From Vigna angularis (lineage: Eukaryota; Streptophyta; Magnoliopsida; Fabales; Fabaceae), in the NCBI RefSeq assembly GCF_016808095.1, contig NC_068973.1, forward strand, positions 24,160,077 to 24,224,076: 64,000 nucleotides of DNA. Reading direction: 5' to 3'. Numbering within the stretch: position 1 is the stretch's first letter; the number at the start of each line of letters is the position of its first letter. This document shows positions 12,335-23,671 of the stretch, in pieces. The notes under the pieces are model-generated. The model did no database searches. It worked only from the letters and a program-made list of their open reading frames with translations, and had not been told where the DNA came from. The position numbers and the translations under genes are program-made.

Positions 12335-12583
12335 AGACATTCAGAAAAGAAAAAAAATGTTGTGATATAGATGTTTTAGGAAGGGAAAGAGCTTCGAAAA
12401 ACAACAAACGAAGTAGAGATTCCAACAATAGAATGAAAATCAAATAGGTATGTTATTGTTTGAGAGAATACCATAACAGTGTTACACTAGAATGTTTAAT
12501 AGCCCAATCAATCCTCCTTGAGATAATCCTTGTCCTCAAGGATTAAAATTAGGAAACTTTTTTTTCAAATCAAAGAAGAATTC

Positions 12584-13027
12584 CTATGTTGCATCTTTTG
12601 AAAGTGGGTGCTTCCATTTGGCAAGAACCTTAGTAACAACTCTATTTCCTCTATTGACCATCATCCTTTCTAGACTAGACTCTTGTTCCTTAACTCTGGA
12701 CTTTTCATCATTCATTGGACAGTGGACTGAGGTGCTAGCTTCCCCTATAAACTTCTTTAGTTGAGACATGTGAAAAACATCATGAACGAGTGATCTAGCT
12801 GGTAATTGGATCTTGTAGGCTACTGCTTCAATCTTATTTGTTACAACATAGGACCCATAGTATTTTGAAGCTAACTTGGCATTGCTCCTAAATGCTACAT
12901 ATATTTGTGTGTAAGGGTATAACTTAATGAATACTAAATCCCCAATTTCAAAGGTATTGTCGGATATTTTCTTATCAGTCCTCTCTTTCGTCCTCTCTTC
13001 TGCTCTTTTCATGTGAAACTTGACCAT
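12584..13027 (-). pseudogene. Gypsy integrase C-terminal/chromodomain-side fragment
   Basis: 147-codon open stretch containing the GD-L-VFIKL motif and HDVFHMSQLKK, both typical of the integrase C-terminal region of plant gypsy polyproteins, followed by a tail like the start of a chromodomain (VLAKWKH). It is severed from the rest of pol by the CACTA insertion at 13063. Confidence 0.75.
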
Positions 13028-13062
13028 CTTAAGTTGTTCCTCCCTCCTCTACAGACTTTTAT

Positions 13063-14475
13063 CACTAGTGCAAAAAAGACCTTTAACGTCATCTTTAGAC
13101 GTCTGACCCTCGAATATCCAACGTAAAAAATGACCGGTGGCATTTTTCGTAAATAAAACAACTATTTAGACGTCGGTTATGGAAGGGCCCGACGTCTAAA
13201 TACGCATATACGTCGGCTACCCCGAATAGACGCCAAAACTAAACGAAAAAGTTAAAAAAAATAATTTTTTATTCTATTTAGACGTCTGTTATGGAGGGAA
13301 CCGACTTCTGAAGCATTTTAGACATCTGTTAATTGGGGGAACCGACGTCTAAACCCTAAATCCAGAAATTTAAAAAGTGACTTTTTGACTCCATTTAGAC
13401 GTCTGATCCCGCCACTCCGACTTCTGAAGCACTTTAGACGTCTGTTAATTGGGGGAACCGACGTCTAAACCCTAAATCCAAAAAATTAAAAAGTGACTTT
13501 CTGACTCCGTTTAGACGTCTGATCCCGCCACTCCGACTTCTGAAGCACTTTAGACGTCTGTTAATTGGGGGAACCGACGTCTAAACCCTAAATCCAGAAA
13601 TTTAAAAAGTCACTTTTTGACTCCGTTTAGACGACTGATCCCGCCACTCTGACTTCTGAAGCACTTTAGACGTCTGTTAATTGGGGGAACCGACGTCTAA
13701 ACCCTAAATATAGAAATTTAAAAAGTCACTTTTTGACTCCGTTTAGACGTCTGATCCCGCCACTCCGACTTCTGAAGCACTTTAGACGTCTGTTAATTGG
13801 GGGAACCAACGTCTAAACCCTAAATCCAGAAATTTAAAAAGTGACTTTTTGACTTCGTTTAGACGTCTGATCCCGCCACTTCGACTTCTGAAGCACTTTA
13901 GATGTCTGTTAATTGGGGAACCGACGTCTAAATTTTGGCATTAAAACACCGTGAACGCGAGACAGCCATTACGCGCACTCATTGTTCATCATCTTCGTCG
14001 CGTTTTCTCTCTACGGGTTACACTTTTTAGGTTCGTTTTCTCACTTTTGCACCGTTTTAAATTAATTTTACTCTGATTGCATCACTCTTTGATGCATTAT
14101 CTTTCATTTGAACTGATTAAAATGCGTTTTCGTTGGGTTTTGGTGCAGTTATTCTCATGTCTTTAGGTGGCGTTCTATGACGGCGATTTCTTGCGTTTTG
14201 TACTCCTCCAATTCCCTCCACTACGTTTTTAAAATCATCCAATAAAAAAAATGTACAGTACATTTTCTTCAACTAAAATATAAAGTTGTAAACTCGAATC
14301 ACCATGAGTCAGGAGCAACCTCAAAGACGTCTAACCTGTATGGATCGGACGTCTATAGAGACGTCTGACCTAAAGGGTCCGACGTCTCATTAACGTCACC
14401 CATATAGACGTCGGACAGAGATCAGACGTTAAAAGCCCACAATAACAGACGTCTAAAGTCCTTTTTGCACTAGTG
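13063..14475. mobile_element. Non-autonomous CACTA element, complete
   Basis: Ends CACTAGTGCAAAAA and TTTTTGCACTAGTG, flanked by a 3-bp target-site duplication TAT (13060-13062 and 14476-14478). 1413 bp, no transposase. Contains an array of 116-bp units (about 13277-13930) rich in TTTAGACGTCTG, and a unique stretch (13935-14330) resembling a 5' UTR and intron. Same family as the CACTA at 7069. Confidence 0.9.
13277..13932. repeat. 116-bp tandem array inside the CACTA element
   Basis: The marker GAAGCA(C/T)TTTAGA recurs at exactly 116-bp spacing (around 13311, 13427, 13543, 13659, 13775, 13891). Each unit holds several GACGTCT motifs and the block CTGTTAATTGGGG. Confidence 0.93.
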
Positions 14476-15171
14476 TATCAACCAATTCAATCTTATATTC
14501 TCTTAGTAAATAAGGTAAGTAGGTTGGAGGTTTCTGTCTATACATGATTTCATAGGGACTCACCTTAATAGTGTTGTGATATGTCAAAGAAAGCCATTTA
14601 GACCATTGTTTAGGATCATTGGAACACATACATCTTAAATACGTTTCAATACATCTATTCATGACCTTTTTCTAACCATCTGTGTGTGGATGGTAAGCAG
14701 TGAAAAGTTGAACTTGAATACCTTGATAGGCCATGAAATCCTTTTAGAATTAACTGACACAAATTTGGTCCATATCACTTGTTATTGGTGTTGGACACCC
14801 ATAAAGCTTAAAGACATTATCCATAAAACATTAGGCGACATTAGATGCAGTATATGAGTGTTGTAACATTGTGAAATGAGCAACCTTCCGTAGTCAGTCA
14901 AACACTAAAAAAATCATTTGCTTCCCAAAGGAATACCATGAAAATCCATAGTAACGTGTTACCAAATCAAATCAGGAACTGGAAGGGCCTGTACCAACCC
15001 CAGAGAGGCAACATTATGATACTTACAGCATTGGCAAGTGGGGCATTGATGGACAAACCTTTTGACATCCTTAGACAGTGCTTTCCAGTACATCATTGTC
15101 TTGATTCTTTGATAAGTGGCACCTCTTCCTGAGTGACCGCCACATAAGTGCATATTTGTGTCATCATTTAG
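14453..15171 (-). pseudogene. Gypsy integrase zinc finger and core fragment
   Basis: Upper part (15171-14959) has the HHCC zinc-binding arrangement ending CPTCQCC; lower part (14662-14476) encodes a piece typical of the core end (WLSLTYHNTIKVSPYEIMY). Between them are several stops. Continues on the other side of the CACTA insertion at 13027. Confidence 0.7.
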
Positions 15172-16790
15172 CCTTTAATATTGGATTCTTAATTGATTTT
15201 TGTACTTTAGTAGTAGAATATTTTAATTAGGATTTGTTATAATTGAGTTTTGTTATAATTGGGTTTATTTCGCATGAGATACAAAAACATGTTAAAAATA
15301 ACTTTTTAGTTGCATAAATGTTTTTTGAATATTTTGATTTGTGTTAGCGCAGCTCCAACTAAGTTGAGCTCATTGAGGTGTGGAAATAAATTGGGTAAAG
15401 TGTCATGACACCTTAAAGATAAATCCAAGAATAGCAAATAATCAAGACCACAAGAAGTCAATCCAAGCATAGCATGAAAAAGTGAAGAAATTTGGCTAAG
15501 CCAAGAAAAAGGAACATGCAACAAAAATTGGATCTTGTAGTTTTTTCTATTTTTTCTACTAAAAGGACTTTGATAATTGATAAATGTTTATGATTAAAGA
15601 TCATTTGGAGAAAATATATCTTAAGATTTTATTTGATATTGTACAATAATTTACTTATTTAATTATATCAATAAATATCAAAAGATAATATTTTCCAAAT
15701 TCACAATAATCAAATATGTCTTCAAGATATTGGATTATTTAGAAGATAATAAGAGGAAATTACATTATCATAAAGAAGATCACAACAACAAAAAGCCTAA
15801 AGCAAAGCCCAATCCAATTTCTATATAAAGAGACTTAGGAAAACATATTAGGGGAGCTTAGGAATCCTTTGGGGGACCAAATTTCATCCTTACTCTCTTC
15901 ACTCATGTTCTCCACCCTCTCTTCTTCTATTTTCATGTTATTTCTACATTCCATGGAGTTTTAAGCTTCTAGAGTTGATTCTACTGTAATTTCATAACTA
16001 GATTAGATGAATAAATTTTTTTGTTCTTTTGATTCTTGTTGTGATTTATTTTTATCTATGTATTTTGCTTCTTAATCAAGTGAAAATAATGATTTTTATA
16101 TTATAGCAATTTAGCACGGTGTTAAATCTACATAATTTATCAATCACATGAGTCCAAGGGTTTTTATTTTTAATTGAGAATTTACTTTGATTAAAGTTAG
16201 AAACTTTCATATGATTGACTGGATTTTTGCCAATAATTGAGAATGTACTTTGATTAAAGGTTAAAACTTTAACAAGAATTAATCAAGAATCTACTTTGGT
16301 TAATTAGCTTTTTTACTTGATATAAGAGGTAAAAGAATATACATGATTAGGCATAGTAATATTTAATTGAGAATGTACTTTGGTTAATTTTACTATGATT
16401 AATCTATAAAGTTTTTGCTCTTAATTGATAATGTACTTTGGTTAACAATGATAACGACAACAAATTAATTAAGAATTTACATTGATTAATTTGAAAATCT
16501 AAGACAATAATTAACTGAACAATAATCTTTAGATAACCAATGATGAATCCTATTTTGAAAAAGTAATGAAATTAACTTATTTTCTTTATCATTGTTTTTA
16601 TCTTTTTAAATCTCTTTATCAATTTCTTTCTTTCTATCTGTTACTTTGTTCTTTAATCTTTTTTTTTTATCTTTATCTTTTTTATTATTTTACTAACCTT
16701 TTTGTATAGTTTTTATAAGAACTAATTTGTTAAGAATCAATTCTATGTTCGCTAGGAGACGACTTTGGGTTGAATTCACCCTTTCTATTT
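15172..16790 (+). mobile_element. Solo-LTR-like insertion within gypsy pol
   Basis: Non-coding 1.6 kb block separating RNase H from the integrase zinc finger of the minus-strand element. It looks like a plus-strand LTR: AT-rich U3, a TATA box CTATATAAAGAG at 15821, then a transcribed-looking region. It carries six irregularly spaced copies of AATTGAGAATGTACTTTG at about 16165-16490. Exact ends and TSD not resolved, so the class is inferred. Confidence 0.45.
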
Positions 16791-16849
16791 TTTTGGCTAC
16801 TATCTTAGCATTACTGAAGTTGTTATAGTTTAGTAATATTAATTTGATT

Positions 16850-17720
16850 GCGTCAACAACAACGTTATCAACCACTTTCCTTTCCTCCTTAATTCTCCAG
16901 TAGCCTAGAGAAATCCTTATGTGAAGAGGGATTTTCCACCAAGTCAACAATCAACCGTTTCAAAGCATCATCACTCTACCATGATGCTTTAATTCTTGTT
17001 AGTAGATCATAATTTGGTTAGTGTGTGGACAACATATTCCACCCTTGAGAGAGCATTCATAGCTTGGTTCTTAATGCCTTGTTTATACTCAATAATGAAG
17101 TCAAATTCCATGAGTTTTACCAACCATTTTTGTTGGAAGGCTGTGGAAAGTCTCTTATCCAGAATATACTTGAGACTTCAGTCATAAGTTTTAAATACAA
17201 ATTGCTTAGGTAATAAGTAGTGCCTCCATTTTTGTATCATGTACACCATAACTAAGAAATTTTTTTCATAAGTTGATAATGATTATTGCTGAACATTTAA
17301 ACTTCTACTAATAAAAGTTATAGGATGATGATCTTGCATTAGAACAGTGTCTACCCTACTCCAAAGGCATCCACCTCTACCACAAAAGACTTCGTAAAAT
17401 CAGGCAAGACCAATACATGTGTTTGGCTTAACTGATCCTTAAGACACTAAAATGCCAATTTAGCCTCACTCAACCAAGAAAAATTGTCTTTCTTTAACAT
17501 ACCAGTCAATGGTTTTGCACAAATCGTCAATAATAGTATGCCAAACCCAAAAATCCTCGCAATTGCTTGAAAGACTGAGGAAGTGGCCAATTCCTCACTA
17601 CTTCTACTTTAGTAGGGTCAGTAGAGACTCATTCGCCTATGATAAAATGCCCCAAGTACTACTCAAGTAACCCCAAAGTAGCACTTAGATTTCTTGGCTA
17701 CCAAAGCATTTGCTCGCATA
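16850..17720 (-). pseudogene. Gypsy reverse-transcriptase end/RNase H remnant
   Basis: Minus-strand reading, with multiple stops and frameshifts, preserves the order of RT end and RNase H of gypsy elements, including a SLKYILDKR-like motif, QQKWLVKLMEFDF and an ALSRVE end. Belongs with 12584-15171. Confidence 0.6.
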
Positions 17721-17734
17721 GGGTTAGTTCCTTG

Positions 17735-18935
17735 TATCAAAGAAATAGTGTGATACTGATTCTATTGAAATATCTCATACTATAAATGATTAAGGAATTA
17801 TCCTTTTCTCAAAATTAAAAGTTTTAAAAGTATTATCTCTAGAAGAATGAAGCCAACAACCCCATGATTCTAAATCTTTTTCAAGAACTTTTAACCCTAG
17901 ACATATAATTACTATGATTATATAGAAGCCTGGTCCAAAACATTATATGTTTATCTAGGAATCCATTCATGATTTATCTGGTTTAGGAGAGGAATCTCCC
18001 TAAAATTTCCTAAATGATTTATTAAATGGTTCTCAGAATTTAGCCCACTACCGTCTATTTTCCCATCTCAAGTTGTCGAAGTATATTCTTATTTTAGAGA
18101 AAAAACTTCGTTTGATTTAGGCTATACATTGATATCCTTTGTGGCTACTCAGTCTATAACTTGGATTGTAGCTTGAGAGTATATTATAGAACCAACCTAT
18201 GAAAATGTAGATATAAAATCTCTCTCAAGAAGGTTTAAACTCAAATGGTAGAGCAAATTTAATACCAACTTCATTAGTAAGAGAAATATTGATCAATGGC
18301 AAGCCAATTATCGACAAAAGAAGGAAGAAACAAGTGTAGCCTTAACCCAAGAATCCTTATTTCTGGCTGAAAAACAGAGACTACTAGTAGAATTAGCAGC
18401 AACAACGAGTATGAAGGACTTCAAAAAAGTAATTAAAGCAAAGTCATCAGTATCAAAGACAGATTTAGAAGAAGAAAGCTCTAAGTTTAATCCATTCGAT
18501 ATGTTTGATTGAAAGAAGAAAAGAAGATATAACAACACTTAGAAAAAGAAAAGATAACAAAGAAGAACAGAAGACGTCACAACACTCAAAAAAAGAAAAA
18601 GAAAAAAAGACAAAGAAGAAAAAAAGATGTGACAACATTCAGAAAAAGAAGATTTCTCATAATGATAAAGTTTGAAAAAGAAAAAGAGAAGAAGACAAAA
18701 AGCTCGTCATGATAAGTTTGATAAAAAGAAAATATTTTAAAAAACAAGGATAAAAATGTAAAAGGTTAAAGGATAAAATAGGTAATATCTAGTGTGTTTT
18801 ATTGTATCTATAAATAAGAGTCTTTCTAGATGAGAAGGCAGAAGTTCTAGCGGTGAGAAATAAGTGTGTAAGTTTTATATATAAGAGTTTTACGAATAAA
18901 TGTATATATCAAAGTCCTCTCTTTTATGAAAATGG
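17735..18935 (+). mobile_element. Probable endogenous pararetrovirus-like remnant
   Basis: Plus-strand reading of about 18060-18510 (several stops) gives a segment resembling a Caulimoviridae-type polyprotein region: an aromatic WEY..EPT-like motif, then a basic region and an acidic, serine-rich end. It is followed by a non-coding purine-rich leader-like stretch (18511-18780), a TATA-like TCTATAAATAAGAG at about 18808 and AATAAATG at 18895, an arrangement like a pararetroviral intergenic promoter. The copy is broken by stops and truncated at both ends. Family assignment is from memory of protein style only, hence low confidence. Confidence 0.35.
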
Positions 18936-18954
18936 TAATTTTTATTTTATTTTC

Positions 18955-19730
<776 letters not shown>

Positions 19731-19754
19731 ACCTAAACCTAAACCTAAACCCTG
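19731..19754 (+). promoter_or_regulatory. Telo-box-like tract in promoter/5' UTR
   Basis: Tandem CCTAAA units ending in AAACCCTG, about 100 bp before the start codon. Telo boxes (AAACCCTAA) near the transcription start are common in plant genes for the translation machinery, which fits the product. Confidence 0.5.
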
Positions 19755-19854
19755 CAATGCAAAGTTGAGCTTACAGTGAAGAGAGTTAGTAAAACAGTCG
19801 AAGCTGAAAGGATAATAGATAGTTAGTAACAGCACCATTCTTCACTAATCAGAT

Positions 19855-22800
19855 ATGGCTTCCGCAGACAGTAGAAAGAGATCTGTGGTTTTGGCTCTCT
19901 GCAAGTACCTTTCATTGGATCCTGTAAGTGCATGTGTTGCTCCATTTTTTTTCTTTCTAATTTGTCACTCCTGTTTGATCACTTCAAAATTTATGCAGCA
20001 TGGTTTCGTGGGTTTAGGATTGTATTCCATTTACCTTGTCTGCATTATCAGTTTTTTGTGAGGCCATATTTAGCTGCTTTATTACAATGTTGTGTTGTTG
20101 ACTTGATTTCACGGAACGGTGTTTTTATGTTTTTGGAATGCCCAGTTAAAACTTAAATTAGATGATATAGGGTATAATATTATGCGAGTATGGGTAGCAT
20201 GATACATGTGATGATGCAAATTCTGCTGCTTAATTTTTGCTTGCAGAGTGTTGTTCCAGCTGAAATTTTAGACAGTGATATTAAGAGTCTTTATTTGAAA
20301 ATCAAAGAGGCATCTGGACATGGAGTTGATAACTCTGATGAGGTAACCTGGCTTTAACTCACATTGATTAGGCCATTAATATCGTTAGTGTCAAATTCTT
20401 CTTTTTTCTTGTTTATTCCCTTCTCCTTTGGATTTGTAATGTAAGCGCTGATCCATCAGAGTTAACATCAAACGCTAACTGTGGTTGTTGGAATCTAAGG
20501 GTCTGTTTTTATTACTTGTGAAAAAATAGCTTATTTCAAAAATTGACTACATAGAATAGGTTTAATGTTTAGACATATTAGGCATAATGTGGTTTAAAGA
20601 TAATATTTTGTTTGGGTTGCCTAACTATATTTTTTGTTCTAGTATTATCAGAATGGTTTAGGGGTTAATTGTAGTATTTGGTTTTGTATTTGCATTTAGG
20701 TATCAAATGGAAAAATAAAGGCTAGCTAAAATATAAACTATTAGCTTTTAATCCTAAGCTCCAAAATTTTTGTTTCCGTTTTAAAAGATACTTCCTTTAT
20801 GGAGATTACAAAATTTGGTCATAGTCCTGATTGCTAAACACATTTGAGTAATAATGCTAACATTTATTTTCTTTTTCTATCAATCAGATATGCAAACTTC
20901 TATTATAGTTCCTCCTATTGTGGTGAGACCCATTTCAATTTGAAATCTGTGGCTAATATTAATTTTACCTATCCTAATTGCATTAACTGCTCAAAATTAA
21001 TTCCATGATAACCAATTTTACATAATTTCGAAACAAACAGGTCTATAGTCTTTAAAAGAAATCTATGGGCTCCAGAACTTGTATGTTTTGTTCTTTTCCT
21101 GTTAATTATGCTGAGTTATATGCTTCAAATTTAGGTTTTGAAGTGGGTAGCATTTGCAGAAGCCTTCCCTGTTGCCAATGATGCATGCTTTGAGAATCTT
21201 AAGAGATTAAACGATGAATTGTCTGGAAATTCTGTGCTTCTGGGCAATGGATTGAAACCCTCTGAAGCTGATGTTATAGTCTATTCAGTGGTTCATTCTT
21301 CCCTGGTATGCATTGTCACATTTTTCGCACTGAAATAGTTGGTCAAACAGTTTTTCTTTTGTTACTGGTCTTTCTTTCTTATTTTCTTAGAATATGTACA
21401 TTTAACATATATCAAACTGTATAATTGTGTAAGATTTTTGATTTGTGTGGAATATATATCTAGCATTTTGTTGTACCTGTTTTATCTTAATAGTCTTTTG
21501 TACTAAAGAGTAATACTTTAAGAGATATAGGGTTTGATTAGATATCTGTGGTTGCTTATTGCCAGATCAACCTTTCAGATACAAACAAAGAAAACCTGTC
21601 ACATGTGTTCAGATGGATGGATTATATCCAGGTAATACTAGACCTTAAGTTTGCTTATGTTCATGGCTTTTTTTGTATAAGATATTGTGCTATGTTGCCA
21701 CTCACAAGTGGCATTTTCTGCTGTTTGGTGCTACTTCCGCTGTAAATTTTAGGCATCTTCAGAATACGTGACCGTAATTGGTATAGGTGAAACTTATGTT
21801 TATCTTTCATATCTACAACAAATGGAAGAGATCATAAATTGAGTAGTAGATTGTGTATTAATTGAGGTGACACCTCTACATTATTCTTAGAAAATGAATT
21901 TAGGCCTAACTTAATCTTAGGAAATTGATGTAGTGAAATTGCACCTACTTGTATATTATAATTTGACTATATCTCTACTTGATGTGAGATCTCCAACACA
22001 TTCCTCATATTGAAGATTAGACATCTCAAGCATGAGACTAGATATTTATTGGTGATCTGATAGTAGTTGGATAGTGAGTGATACAATAGATCCAATAAAC
22101 CTTGCTAGGATAGATTCTGATACCATCTTAAAAAATGGATTCAGGCTTAATTCAATCCTACAAAATCGGCTTGCAAGATGAGATTTGTACTTATATATAT
22201 ATATTATAATTTGATTATATTGCTAGTTGATGTAAGATCTCCAACAATTATAAATGAATTTATCATTTTATATACATTTTCATGTTTCTGACTTTTGTTT
22301 TCGATGGGAGATTAGCCATGTAAGACCACAATGCCCCAATTTGAAATGGTTGAGATACTTGCATCAAGTTTAAACCCATTTCTAAATCATTATTTTGGCT
22401 TTACACACACTACGAAATTGAACATATATCTAAGAAAGCTTTGTGTCATGTGTTTATAATATCTTTGTTTTTGTAGTGTGTGTTGTCTAGCTATCTGGAG
22501 TTCACCATAAAAACATTGATTTAAATTTTACTCAGACTTTTGTAACAAGACCATTTATTAATTGTTCTGACTGTTATTCTTTCATCAGAATAAGCAAGAA
22601 TTTGTAGGTTTGTTTGAGAAGATATTGTTGCAGAAGCCTGGATTTAAGCCTCCGGTGAGACATCATTCCTTTATTGCTTTTTTGTTTTCTTATTTTGTAC
22701 TAAATAATTGTAACCCACAATGTTATGCCGTGGTAGTCATTTTAGACACCAATTTATAACATTTTGGAAAATAAAGTGAGGGTTTAAACAAATTAAACTT

Positions 22801-23622
22801 AATGTATATGTTTATTTGGTTGTTGTATAGATTCTAACAATTTAATAAAAGTAATAAAATGTCAAATGTCAAAAATAGGTTAAACTTTGTATAAATACTC
22901 CTGAACTTTTTTTCTTATAACTAATTGGGACCAATTCACAAAAAATCCTAGTGATGTTGAGATGGTATTCAACATTGCCCAACAATTTACCAACGTAGCA
23001 GTCAACCATATCTCGACAATTTTGCTCCCAAATTCCAATTAAAATAGAACATTTTGTTAAATCTTTTTCTTTCATGGAGTAAAATGAAAAATCACTTACA
23101 TTTTGGGGATTATGTAATTAAATCTTCGTGTTGAATAAATTACAATACTGACATCAATGAGTGCTTGTATCAAGTTCTGGGTTTGTATGAGTTATTTTGG
23201 TTGAATCTGACTTGGTGCTTAGTTCCTTAAGCTAAAGCCTGTCTTTTGGCATGCAGAAGCTACTGTCTAGTGACAACTGCTAACTAAGCTGTAGCACAGA
23301 AGCAGTGTTAACAAAAACCTCGTATATCCACTTCGATAGTGGTCTTAACAGAATAAAAGTATCCTTGATGACTTGTGAAAGCTGTTTGAACTTTGAAACA
23401 AACATTGTGTACATGCTAGTCAGTATGCCTTCAGAAGTTTTAGTTTTTCATTTTCTTGCTGTTTTCTCAAGGTGACAAAACCTGTCGGAGTCCTGGAAGC
23501 TGATTTAAAATCAAAGACTGACCAAAGCATAAAGAATGTCAAGTCAGAAATACAACCATCCAAGGATAAAAACAAAGCTGAGGTAAGGCAATATATTTCT
23601 TTTGACAATGAACAATACTAAT

Positions 23623-23671
<49 letters not shown>

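Larger units (their letters stand above)
12584..17720 (-). mobile_element. Decayed Ty3/gypsy pol, interrupted twice
   Basis: On the minus strand, reading downward: degenerate RT end/RNase H (about 17720-17000, including a DxxSLKY-like and a QQKWLxKL motif), then integrase zinc finger (15171-14959; H..H and CPTCQCC), integrase core (14950-14476, many stops), and integrase C-terminus with GDLVFIK and HDVFHMSQLKKF (13027-12584). Stops and frameshifts are frequent except in the last block. A CACTA element sits between integrase core and C-terminus, and an LTR-like block between RNase H and the zinc finger. No LTRs of this element were identified. Confidence 0.75.

Noticed and set aside
12069..12443. 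Short frames in and next to the 228-bp duplication
   Set aside because: AT-rich, not conserved between the two copies in frame, no domain.
19731..19754. Interstitial telomere repeat
   Set aside because: Units are mostly CCTAAA, not CCCTAAA, and few; location near a start codon fits a promoter telo box better.
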